This document shows positions 45,124-52,265 of a DNA stretch of 64,000 nt, piece after piece. The notes beneath the pieces are model-generated. The model was not told the DNA's origin. It saw nothing but the letters and a program-made list of their open reading frames with translations, and did not search any database. This stretch comes from Aerococcus sp. HMSC062A02 (lineage in GTDB: Bacteria; Bacillota; Bacilli; Lactobacillales; Aerococcaceae): contig NZ_KV797910.1 in assembly GCF_001809535.1 (NCBI RefSeq), forward strand, positions 84,560-148,559, read 5' to 3'. The position numbers and the translations under genes were made by a program. The stretch's first letter is position 1, and each line of letters begins with the position of its first letter.

Positions 45124-46219
45124 TTGCCCTGGGCTTAATTTGGACTTATTTAATAAAGCAGCAACTTCGGCTTGTTTAGTAGGATAAAGGTGGGAATAGG
45201 TATTTAAAGTTGTTTCAATATTTTTGTGACCAAGCCTTTCCTGGATAGTTAATGCATTAACGCCTAAGTTGATGAGATGGCTGGCGTGGCTATGCCGCAA
45301 GTCATGGATTCTAATTTTTTTTTACACCTGCATGCTTGGCTAAGGTATTTAACTTATTGCCAATGCTAGATTTCACAACTGTAAAAAGTCTTTGGTTTGG
45401 TTCGTAACCATATAAAGTATCTAGATATTGCTTAAGCATATCGAATATAAAATCCGGAGCCACGATATCTCGAATCGAGTTTTCAGTTTTGGGCTTGCGA
45501 ATTTTATTTTTAACATTTGCAGTGACATATGTTTTTGTGATGCTGATGGTCTTAGTCTCAAAATTAAAATCATTTAAGCTTAAGGCTTGTAGTTCTCCGA
45601 TTCGCATACCAGTATAAAATAATAAGTGGTAGATGAAGAGGTACATAAATTCTGTTGAATCTTGAGCATTTAGCTGATTCATAGATTGGTTGAACTCATC
45701 TATAGTCCAAAAAGTGATTTCTTCTCTATTTTTTCTGCCCATACTTCCAGCTTGCCGAACAGGATTAGCTTTCAGCTCATGAACATCCACAGCATAGTTA
45801 AAAAGGGCAGACAGCTCATTATTAACGCCTTTGAGATAGGTTTGGGAGTAAGGCTTACTGTACTTGTTAGTCTTTTCCATCATGTGATTTTGCCATTTTC
45901 TGATGTCCTTTACTTTGATGGCATTAACAGGCTTCTTACCAAAGTATGGGATGATGTGGGTTTTAAATATATTTTTCTTACGGTAAAAAGTGGTATCTCG
46001 CACTCTAACTTTAGCATCTTTTAGATATTCTTCCGCCAAAGTTTCCAACTTCATTTCAGGATTCCCCTGCTGCTGAAGGAGAAACTCACGTTCGAATTCT
46101 TGTGCTTCTCTTTTAGTGATAAAGCCTCGCTTCTTCTTTTGCTTTCTCTCTCCGTTATGATTTTCGTAGTAAAAACGGCTCATCCATTTTCCGGTCTTCT
46201 CATCTTTGTAAGCTGGCAT
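45121..46219 (-). pseudogene. int: tyrosine-recombinase integrase, frameshifted at an A9 tract
   Basis: The leftward frame from ATG 46219 encodes about 302 residues: an AP2-like N-terminal arm-binding segment (YKDEKTGKWMSRFYYENHNG), a SAM-like core-binding domain, and the start of the catalytic domain with the first arginine (TGMRIGELQAL). It stops at 45311 after AGVKKN. In another frame the sequence continues IRIHDLRHSHASHLI, then GHKNIETTLNTYSHLY, to a stop at 45121, supplying the missing His/Arg/His/Tyr residues. The break is a run of nine A (minus strand, 45315-45323); eight would restore the frame. This is a real mutation, a sequencing slip, or transcriptional slippage. Confidence 0.9.
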
Positions 46220-46291
46220 AGGCAAATCATCCCTTCTATGCTAAAATTAGGTATGCAAAAAGTGCACACCTGTTGTGTGTTTTTTGGTACC

Positions 46292-46338
46292 AGCTCTACT
46301 CCTCGTTGCCGGCCAAAGCAGAGGGAGTAGGGCTTTTT
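46292..46338 (+). terminator. hairpin with T-tail upstream of the integrase
   Basis: AGCTCTACTCCTC (about 46292-46304) pairs with GAGGGAGTAGGGCT (46321-46334), followed by T5. It is oriented as a rightward terminator, yet no rightward gene precedes it, so it may end an antisense or small RNA. Confidence 0.5.
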
Positions 46339-46456
46339 ATTGCAATATTCTTCAGTACTACTATATGATTAAAAAAACAAAATAAATATTTTCTAGAAAA
46401 TAAGAAATGAAAATTTAATGATGATATACTCTAATAGATAGAAGGTAGGTGACAAT

Positions 46457-46912
46457 ATGAAGAGAAAGAATATAAGAATATCTCGAATAGTTTTCGAAAA
46501 AACAGTATTACACAGCTATTTCTTGTTACCTCTAGTATCGTCACTAGTATATTATCTTTTTTTTAATTTCCCCCTTGAAGAGATAGGGCCATTTTTAAGC
46601 AATATATTAAATGTTCAGTTATCTTTTTTAGGAATCTTACTAACATTATTTGGTTTAATTACAGCACTACCTGATACCAATTTTACAAAGTTGCTGCAGA
46701 AATATGGCCATAATAAACTTGTATCGAGAACACTTTTACTTGGAGTAATTTCTTCTTTAGTATCTATCTTATGTTCTTTGTTTGAATTTTTAAATGCTAT
46801 TCAAACTTATTTATTTATTGTAACGTTTTCTGAAACTCTTATATTGTCGATATGGTTATACAAAGTTACCAAGTATATCTATGGTAAGGCTGAAACTAAG
46901 CATTCTCAATAA
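46457..46912 (+). CDS. unknown membrane protein in the lysogeny module
   Basis: A 151-residue protein with four hydrophobic stretches (about 20-37, 47-72, 90-110 and 115-138) and basic ends. The start is ATG at 46457; TAGGTGAC precedes it. It runs against the lysogeny genes, overlapping the 3' end of the 284-residue gene by 17 bases tail to tail, and is more AT-rich than the host genes. No family recognised. Position suggests a moron (lysogen-expressed accessory gene), possibly for superinfection exclusion; this is inference only. Confidence 0.7.
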   Translation: MKRKNIRISRIVFEKTVLHSYFLLPLVSSLVYYLFFNFPLEEIGPFLSNILNVQLSFLGILLTLFGLITALPDTNFTKLLQKYGHNKLVSRTLLLGVISSLVSILCSLFEFLNAIQTYLFIVTFSETLILSIWLYKVTKYIYGKAETKHSQ

Positions 46913-47750
46913 ATTTTTTCAATTGGTTAAATATGTAATCCTCGTCCTCTAACTGGTCTTCTTTTAACTCTAAGAAGGCCTTTTTTGATACCTGGTTTTC
47001 CATAAAATTAATTGTCTCTTGATCGTTATCAAGTTTCATTTCTTTAAACTTGTCTTTGTGATCCTTAAACCTATCCAAGGACTCTCTGATGCCATCGATA
47101 ATAGTATTGGTTTTAAATTCTATTGAAACAGTAGCTGTTTTAATTTGTTTAGTTTCGATTTCGGAAATTTCTCTAAATGTGACAAATTCGTTATCTGGAA
47201 GTTTATCTGGTTGATACGAGTATTTTATTTTTGTCACTTGATGCTTTGCACCTAGTGAATTTGTAATCTCATCTGAAAGTAAGTTAACAAGTTCAATTTT
47301 TTCATACAGTGAAGTTAATCGAAAATGGTTCATTAAGAAATTTGGAAATCCCTTCTTTATGTTGTGGATTTTCGAATTCTTAATAATAACTAACTTTAAT
47401 GAAGTCAAATCCAAGAAGAAATATGTGAAATCTTCTAAAAGGTCTTTAAGTGGGACTACCTTAAAGCCCTTGCTTTCTCTTCCTCGCATTAGATTGCTGT
47501 CCTTAATTCTATTTAGTTTCCCGTAGCTTCCAAATAGATAGTCCGTAGAAATTCTATTGATTTGTGTAATCGAGGAAGAATCGTTGTCAACATAAAAATT
47601 GTCTTCGTTAAAATCATCTTTGTTATCGCTCTGTGATGACTGGATGAAATCTGAGACCTTATCAACAATTGTTTTATTATGGTCATCAAATAAGGATAAT
47701 TGATTCTGACGAGGCATATTCAATTGATAAAATAATACTTCTTTCTTCAC
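46896..47750 (-). CDS. unknown 284-residue prophage protein
   Basis: A soluble-looking protein, acidic in its N-terminal third (SDNKDDFNEDNFYVDNDS) and C-terminus. The central region (FKVVPLKDLLEDFTYFFLDLTSLKLVII) suggests an alpha/beta fold, and TATVSIEFKTN later a beta strand. I see no catalytic or metal motif. It lies in the lysogenic direction between the repressor/DUF4041 genes and the integrase, the usual place for defence or exclusion genes. No function is assigned. Confidence 0.72.
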   Translation of the reverse strand: MKKEVLFYQLNMPRQNQLSLFDDHNKTIVDKVSDFIQSSQSDNKDDFNEDNFYVDNDSSSITQINRISTDYLFGSYGKLNRIKDSNLMRGRESKGFKVVPLKDLLEDFTYFFLDLTSLKLVIIKNSKIHNIKKGFPNFLMNHFRLTSLYEKIELVNLLSDEITNSLGAKHQVTKIKYSYQPDKLPDNEFVTFREISEIETKQIKTATVSIEFKTNTIIDGIRESLDRFKDHKDKFKEMKLDNDQETINFMENQVSKKAFLELKEDQLEDEDYIFNQLKKFIENA

Positions 47751-47875
47751 TGATGTTGCCTTCTTTCTTAGTAAATTCTATACGTGCTAATAATACCGCC
47801 ATATCAACATTTGTTTATTTTCTAAGTAAATTCCAAGCAGAAGTTTAATTAAATATATAGCTGGATGTAATTTCC

Positions 47876-47953
47876 TTAAAACACCACTTTACCAATAAAC
47901 TTGATATCATCGTTTTCTTTAAAAATAAGGTCATCGTAGTTGGCATTAAGAGT
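47876..47953 (-). pseudogene. vestigial C-terminal tail of an S24-type repressor
   Basis: The minus strand encodes TLNANYDDLIFKENDDIKF and then IGKVVF with a stop. This matches the last 25 residues of the intact repressor at 49370-50095 (SLNDKYDDLIFKDYNAIKL, then VGTIVL). The match begins at the stop codon of the 456-residue gene and no start codon or upstream domain remains. It is therefore a remnant left by recombination, not a gene. Confidence 0.85.
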
Positions 47954-49316
47954 TATTTTCAATGTTTAAAGTCTCATAATATTGTTCAGCCTCAGGAGAT
48001 TCAATAAAAGTAGCAGTTTGATCGTATTCTTTATGTACAAGTTCTTTAATGGACTCAATATCTGTTTTGAAGAATTCTTTTCTATGGTTTACTTTATTTA
48101 CTTCATTGTCTCTAAAATATTGATGCAATGAGTTTTCAAGTGCTGGCGCATCTTCAGTGAAGATTAAGGCATGGACATCAAAGGGGAAGGGGACTGAAGC
48201 ACTACTGAGTTCATTGATTCGATCCATTGGTTCTAGTCGTCTTGTCATGCCAATCTTAAAGATATTTTCACCGAATGAACCAATATTTGAAATGATATAC
48301 ACAAACCCGGCTTTAGGGGTTGCTTCTAAGTTAGAAACTTTTTCTTTTTCAGCGGTTAATTCATCTATTTTTGCTTGAAGTTCCTTAATCTTATCAGCAT
48401 AAATTTGAGTTTCTACGTCATTACTGGACTGACTCATATATTTCATTAGTCGAGATAATTCATTGTTGAATTGCTTTTCGTCTTTTTCAATCTTCTTTTT
48501 CTTAGCTTGCAATTCTTGCTCAGCACGTTGCTGCTCACGAATTTCTTCTTTTTTAGCCTTCAGTAATTCTTTTTCTGTCATTCGTGCTACTTGATAACGA
48601 TATGCTAGCTCAAGCTTTTCTAATTTTATATCCAGGAATTTTTTTGGAAGACTAACTGAATCGATTTCATAAAGTTTATTCAGTTGTTCAAAACTTCTAA
48701 CAATTCGTTTTCTTACCGTATCGATATTTTTAGTAGTTACATTAGAAATCTGATGATCAGCTTCTGCATTAAATGCTCGTGTAATTTGTTTATTGTGCTT
48801 TTTATTAGGCGTATTCTGATTAGCTATACCCTTAGAAATTTCTTTTTCTTTTAGCTTTATCTTTTCAAACTCATTTTTTAATTCACTGGAAGTCAGTTCT
48901 TTCATATAATCAAAACTAGTGAATTCATAAAAGGTATCTGCGTTAAGAGTTCTGTTTTCTTCAAGTATTGATCTTTTTTCTTTTCTTAAACTTTCAATTT
49001 GTTTTTTAATAGATTGAAGTTGCGTTTCTACTTTGTTTTTCTTATCAGCACATTCTTTATCAAACTCTTTCTTTTTCTCCTCTATTGACCGTTGAATTTC
49101 TAAATCACTTTCATAAGCTTCTCTATATTCTTTAGGCACAAGCCGATTGCCCATATATTTTTTAACTATATAGTAAATGAGTGCAATGACTGATAAAACA
49201 ACTCCTAGGACAGGATTAGTGACAAAAGCTGCAAATAATAAAAAGGCTCCACATCCTAGCATCGTATTATCGTTTGATTCAGATTGATTTTTGTTTTTAT
49301 CATTTTTTTGGTTCAC
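47946..49316 (-). CDS. DUF4041/T5orf172 (GIY-YIG-like) membrane-anchored coiled-coil protein
   Basis: A 456-residue protein. Two hydrophobic segments (about 19-50) are followed by long charged coiled-coil regions (about 70-130 and 235-335) and a C-terminal domain beginning GFVYIISNIGSFGENIFKIGMTRR, with HQYFRDNEVNKVNHRKEFF later. That is the T5orf172/MUG113 fold, related to GIY-YIG nucleases. DUF4041-T5orf172 proteins are common in prophage lysogeny regions, with no established function I know of; a role in phage exclusion is a reasonable guess. The start is GTG at 49316 with GAAAGGAATAG upstream. It lies 53 bp after the repressor, probably on the same transcript. Confidence 0.82.
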   Translation of the reverse strand: MNQKNDKNKNQSESNDNTMLGCGAFLLFAAFVTNPVLGVVLSVIALIYYIVKKYMGNRLVPKEYREAYESDLEIQRSIEEKKKEFDKECADKKNKVETQLQSIKKQIESLRKEKRSILEENRTLNADTFYEFTSFDYMKELTSSELKNEFEKIKLKEKEISKGIANQNTPNKKHNKQITRAFNAEADHQISNVTTKNIDTVRKRIVRSFEQLNKLYEIDSVSLPKKFLDIKLEKLELAYRYQVARMTEKELLKAKKEEIREQQRAEQELQAKKKKIEKDEKQFNNELSRLMKYMSQSSNDVETQIYADKIKELQAKIDELTAEKEKVSNLEATPKAGFVYIISNIGSFGENIFKIGMTRRLEPMDRINELSSASVPFPFDVHALIFTEDAPALENSLHQYFRDNEVNKVNHRKEFFKTDIESIKELVHKEYDQTATFIESPEAEQYYETLNIENNS

Positions 49317-49369
49317 GTTTTACTATTCCTTTCTAATTATTTATTTGGAGTACATTAGTTTTGGTGATT

Positions 49370-50095
49370 TTATAATACGATAGTGCCAACAAGTTTGATG
49401 GCATTGTAATCCTTAAAAATTAAATCATCATATTTATCATTTAATGATACTAGGCGTAACTGATCCTCTTCTGTATACGCCTTTTTGAGATAGGCTTCAC
49501 CATCAATTATAAAAATACCGATTTGTCCGCTCCGGATATCAGTTGTTTTTCTAACAAAGATGTATTCATTGTCCCTAAACATAGGCTCCATTGAATCCCC
49601 ATTGACTTGGACGACAAAATCAAATGCAGTATTTGGTAAAATATTTTTTGGTAAAGAAACAGTCTCCTGATGTTCTCCATCTAACCATTCTCCCGTACCT
49701 GCAGATACTGGACCACAGAATAAGAGATCTTGGTAGTCGGATAAATGGTAGGTATTAGAATCTTCCCTCACTACGTCTTCATCCTGCTCTCGCTTCTGTG
49801 CTTTAGCAAATGAATAGACTTTGCTCTGTCGAGTGGGAGAGAGGGTTTTAACAGTATCCGTTATTTTATCAATAATTGTTTCTTCATCATTTGTAGTTAA
49901 ATCTTTATTCATTAAGTCATCTAAATCTACATTAAAAATTGAAGCAATTTCAGATAATACTTTTATTTTTGGAGTATAAGTCCCTTTTTCCCATTCGCTA
50001 ATCGTTGAACCGCTTTTTCTACCTAATTTATTTGCTAGTTCTACTTGTTCAAGACCAAATTTATTCCGTAAATATTTTAAATTCGAGCTAAACAT
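49370..50095 (-). CDS. CI-like phage repressor (XRE HTH plus S24 peptidase)
   Basis: A 241-residue repressor. The N-terminal HTH (LKYLRNKFGLEQVELANKLG, then SGSTISEWEKGTYTP) binds the operators upstream. The C-terminal LexA-like domain has the catalytic serine in VNGDSMEPMF and a lysine in EAYLKKAY. The self-cleavage site is likely in PVSAGTGEW. RecA-stimulated autocleavage would trigger induction. I use ATG at 50095 because AGGAGG lies 6 bases upstream. A divergent promoter/operator region separates it from the cro-like gene. Confidence 0.94.
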   Translation of the reverse strand: MFSSNLKYLRNKFGLEQVELANKLGRKSGSTISEWEKGTYTPKIKVLSEIASIFNVDLDDLMNKDLTTNDEETIIDKITDTVKTLSPTRQSKVYSFAKAQKREQDEDVVREDSNTYHLSDYQDLLFCGPVSAGTGEWLDGEHQETVSLPKNILPNTAFDFVVQVNGDSMEPMFRDNEYIFVRKTTDIRSGQIGIFIIDGEAYLKKAYTEEDQLRLVSLNDKYDDLIFKDYNAIKLVGTIVL

Positions 50096-50117
50096 TTCGC
50101 ACCTCCTATTTACTAAC

Positions 50118-50145
50118 ATAGTATCATTATTTCAGAAATAATGAA
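50118..50145 (-). promoter_or_regulatory. putative repressor-maintenance promoter
   Basis: On the minus strand: TTCATT (50140-50145), a 16-bp spacer, TACTAT (50118-50123). It overlaps operator O1. Confidence 0.45.
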
Positions 50146-50209
50146 ATAGAAAACAGAATAAAAGTTCAGAAAATCTGAAACAAACTGTTGACTTCAGAAA
50201 AACCGAAGT
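50126..50209. promoter_or_regulatory. three operator palindromes of the lysogeny switch
   Basis: O1 is ATTATTTCAGAAATAAT (50126-50142). O2 is TTCAG, AAAAT, CTGAA (50165-50179). O3 is ACTTCAGAAAAACCGAAGT (50191-50209). All share a TTCAGAAA core. O3 occupies the spacer of the rightward promoter and O1 overlaps the leftward one, which suits mutual control by the repressor and the Cro-like protein. Confidence 0.75.
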
Positions 50210-50216
50210 ATATAAT
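50188..50216 (+). promoter_or_regulatory. rightward early promoter (PR-like)
   Basis: TTGACT (50188-50193), a 17-bp spacer and TATAAT (50211-50216). The spacer is operator O3, so repressor binding would block polymerase directly. Confidence 0.85.
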
Positions 50217-50246
50217 AGATTTAGAGTCAAGAAAGGCGGTGATTCG

Positions 50247-50477
50247 ATGGAAAAATATACATTAGCCCAATGGCGTAAATTGCGCGGCATGAGTCAAGAA
50301 GAACTAGCATTTAGAGTAGGGGTGACCGCAAGAACAATTGCTAATTATGAAAAAGATGTTACAAATTTTGGTAAAGCGTCATATGATACTGTTCAAAAAT
50401 TAGCTGATGTATTGGATATTAAACTAAGTCAATTTTTTTTAGAAAACACTTCAGAAAAACCGAAGTTACATGCTTAA
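50247..50477 (+). CDS. Cro-like XRE regulator
   Basis: A 76-residue single-domain HTH protein: YTLAQWRKLRGMSQEELAFR and VGVTARTIANYEKD form the DNA-binding unit. It is the first gene rightward of the switch region, so probably the Cro counterpart that lowers repressor synthesis. The start is ATG at 50247 after AAAGGCGGTGA. The last codons carry an exact copy of operator O3. Confidence 0.9.
   Translation: MEKYTLAQWRKLRGMSQEELAFRVGVTARTIANYEKDVTNFGKASYDTVQKLADVLDIKLSQFFLENTSEKPKLHA
50448..50466. promoter_or_regulatory. exact second copy of operator O3 inside the cro-like gene
   Basis: ACTTCAGAAAAACCGAAGT is identical over 19 bp to 50191-50209, 257 bp away, and encodes part of the C-terminal NTSEKPKLHA. 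It may be a distal operator for looping or a transcription roadblock. Confidence 0.8.
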
Positions 50478-50493
50478 CCAGGAGGAAAATCTA

Positions 50494-50652
50494 ATGATCA
50501 AGGCAATAAAAATACTTGCTTTACTAGCAGCAGCCAAGCTAACTGTTATTGCCGTAAAGCAAGTAAATCAAAATATAGTGTTGAAAAAGTGGGCAAGTAT
50601 CAGCCAAGAGGATAGCGTTAATTCAGTAATTGAGCTTTTAACTCTTCGTTGA
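50494..50652 (+). CDS. small early phage protein with one membrane segment
   Basis: A 52-residue protein: hydrophobic KILALLAAAKLTVIAV after a short N-terminus, then a polar tail. ATG at 50494 follows AGGAGG by 8 bases. Unknown function. Confidence 0.65.
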   Translation: MIKAIKILALLAAAKLTVIAVKQVNQNIVLKKWASISQEDSVNSVIELLTLR

Positions 50653-50684
50653 AGTCTAATTAAAAAAATTAGGGAGGGGAATAA

Positions 50685-50843
50685 ATGAGATTAAACGATT
50701 TGCTAGAGCGAAACGATGAGCTAAGGCCAATTAAAAACTACATGTTGTTAATGATTTTCATGGTCGAGAACAATATCAAAAAAGAAGACTTAGCAATAGC
50801 CTGCCAAATCTTCTTATATATTCATAGCCATATTGACGATTAA
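50685..50843 (+). CDS. small early phage protein, unknown
   Basis: A 52-residue protein, MRLNDLLERNDELRPIKNYM followed by a hydrophobic helix and ending HSHIDD. ATG at 50685 is preceded by AGGGAGGGG. No family recognised; it fits the run of tightly spaced early genes. Confidence 0.6.
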   Translation: MRLNDLLERNDELRPIKNYMLLMIFMVENNIKKEDLAIACQIFLYIHSHIDD

Positions 50844-50846
50844 GGG

Positions 50847-51056
50847 CTATTTAAAAAATTTAACAAGCGTATTGTAATCTACCGAATTATCGTTGTCATT
50901 ATGCTCATTAAGTACCTCATTAAATTTTTCAGCTTTTTCGTAAGCTGATAGATAAATTTCTAACGATTTATTAGCGATTTCTTCTGGCGTTCCATCAATG
51001 TTTGAGCTAGACAGAGCCGCTAAAGCAAAATTTTGTTCAGGAATACGTTTAGGCAT
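50847..51056 (-). CDS. small leftward protein inside the early region, unknown
   Basis: A 69-residue protein, MPKRIPEQNFALAALSSSNI onward, with helical EEIANKSLEIYLSAYEKAEKF and an acidic, asparagine-rich end. ATG at 51056 has GGGAGG 7 bases upstream; a longer frame starts at 51107 but includes that site. It points against the surrounding early genes and ends 4 bases from the rightward gene. It may be expressed in the lysogen or act on opposing transcription. Confidence 0.65.
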   Translation of the reverse strand: MPKRIPEQNFALAALSSSNIDGTPEEIANKSLEIYLSAYEKAEKFNEVLNEHNDNDNSVDYNTLVKFFK

Positions 51057-51174
51057 TGGGACACCTCCCTTCACCATAGTTATGTCAATCTGTTTAAAAA
51101 ATGACATACGTGTTAATTATAACAGAAAATGCAATATAAAATGGGAGCTTTCCATTGGGTAGGAAGGAGGAAAC

Positions 51175-51348
51175 ATGAATAAATTTAAACGACTAATTAA
51201 GGAAAGTGGAATGACCGCACGACAAGTGGCTATTAAGGCTGGCATACCAAACCAAAATATTTATGAATATATGAATGGAAATATATGCAATCCTTCTTTA
51301 GATACAGGTTTTAAATTAGCGGACTGTTTAGGAATCGATATCAATTAA
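51175..51348 (+). CDS. small XRE-type HTH protein
   Basis: A 57-residue protein: FKRLIKESGMTARQVAIKAG then NQNIYEYMNGN is a compact helix-turn-helix of the Cro/CI class. ATG at 51175 follows AGGAAGGAGG. It is the second regulator of the early region; the target is unknown. Confidence 0.8.
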   Translation: MNKFKRLIKESGMTARQVAIKAGIPNQNIYEYMNGNICNPSLDTGFKLADCLGIDIN

Positions 51349-51447
51349 TTGAGAGACGCTTTTAGAGTAGAGGAACAAAAAACTTAACAAGGAGGAGGGA
51401 TGAGAATCTGAGGATTATTAACCATAATTCAATAAGGAGGTGATCAT

Positions 51448-51645
51448 ATGGCTAATCCAACTATAGAGCCCATTAACTATGGCGTTGAAGAAGTTCAAAA
51501 GATCTTAGGTATTGGGGAAAGTAAAGCCTATGAGATTATTCGAAAGCTTAATGCTGAGCTTGATAAGAAGGGTTACTTGACCGTCAGAGGAAAGGTTAAT
51601 ATTAAGTATTTTCAAGAGAGAATGTATGCAGGAGGGGAGGTTTAA
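51448..51645 (+). CDS. excisionase-like/MerR-type HTH protein
   Basis: A 65-residue protein. NYGVEEVQKILGIGESKAYE, IIRKLNAEL and VRGKVNIKYFQERMY form a winged-helix DNA-binding domain of the Xis/AlpA type. Such proteins direct excision or regulate early genes. ATG at 51448 with AAGGAGGTGATC upstream. Its stop is 2 bases before the next start. Confidence 0.78.
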   Translation: MANPTIEPINYGVEEVQKILGIGESKAYEIIRKLNAELDKKGYLTVRGKVNIKYFQERMYAGGEV

Positions 51646-51647
51646 CT

Positions 51648-51818
51648 ATGGATTTACTAGATGTACTAGGTGTATTTCTCATCACAGGCATGCTAGCCGC
51701 TGCTGTACTGGCTTTAGCAGGACTGTTCCTGGAGTTATACAAGGAGACGTATGGGAAGCTGCCAGCGTGGTTTGTGAGCATCTTTGAGGTGCAGACTGGG
51801 GAGCACTGGAGGGAATAA
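51648..51818 (+). CDS. small membrane protein, unknown
   Basis: A 56-residue protein with one strong membrane helix (about 8-30, LGVFLITGMLAAAVLALAGL) and a polar C-terminus with two tryptophans. ATG at 51648 after GGAGGGGAGG. Unknown phage function. Confidence 0.65.
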   Translation: MDLLDVLGVFLITGMLAAAVLALAGLFLELYKETYGKLPAWFVSIFEVQTGEHWRE

Positions 51819-51820
51819 GG

Positions 51821-51961
51821 ATGAATAAAGCAATTAAAATAGCACTACCTCTAGCCGCTATTGGGGTAGCGTGCTGGGTAGTGCATGAGAAGAAAAAGAA
51901 TTCTCTTGTGAAGAATATGAAATTTACTAAAGATGGGTTACAGCTCGGGAAAGTCAAATAG
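51821..51961 (+). CDS. small membrane-anchored basic protein, unknown
   Basis: A 46-residue protein: an N-terminal helix IKIALPLAAIGVACWVV, then lysine-rich HEKKKNSLVKNMKFTKDG. ATG at 51821, two bases after the previous stop, with GGAGGG upstream. Confidence 0.6.
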   Translation: MNKAIKIALPLAAIGVACWVVHEKKKNSLVKNMKFTKDGLQLGKVK

Positions 51962-52000
51962 TAATTTAACTTTCTAAAAGATTTGGAAAGGATAACTAGT

Positions 52001-52093
52001 ATGAAATTCTTTATAAAAACAACAATCAACATTTTTCTTACTGGATGGTACTACATTGATCGATTGACGTGTGAAGCTAATGGACAAGATTAA
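52001..52093 (+). CDS. very short possible phage peptide
   Basis: A 30-residue frame, MKFFIKTTINIFLTGWYYID onward, with GGAAAGGA upstream of ATG 52001. It overlaps the next gene. Coding is plausible but weakly supported. Confidence 0.4.
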   Translation: MKFFIKTTINIFLTGWYYIDRLTCEANGQD

Positions 52094-52265
52094 GTTTCAA
52101 CAGGAATGGCTTAATAAGTCCATCGATAGAGCCATTAAGTCAAAAGATCCGCAGTACCTGCAGGACGTAAAGTCGCATTATGGCAGACTCTATTATGAGT
52201 TAAATTTGATGTTTCAGGAGAAAAGGATGATGAAGAGATATGATGACACCGTGGGAAGGGTTTAG
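52080..52265 (+). CDS. small helical phage protein, unknown
   Basis: A 61-residue protein, MDKIKFQQEWLNKSIDRAIK onward, rich in charged helices, ending DDTVGRV. ATG at 52080 or GTG at 52071; neither has a strong ribosome site. It overlaps the next gene by 26 bases. Confidence 0.55.
   Translation: MDKIKFQQEWLNKSIDRAIKSKDPQYLQDVKSHYGRLYYELNLMFQEKRMMKRYDDTVGRV

Noticed and set aside
46100-46330. 76-codon rightward frame antisense to the integrase
   Set aside because: No ribosome site or recognisable protein; it ends in the hairpin at 46292-46338.
46457-47750. Kiwa-type (KwaA/KwaB) defence pair
   Set aside because: A membrane protein plus a soluble protein recalled Kiwa, but the genes are convergent rather than co-directional and I cannot see the KwaB domain signature.
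51682-52032. 116-codon leftward frame in the small-gene cluster
   Set aside because: It is antisense to three small genes with good ribosome sites and has no credible start; low-complexity translation.
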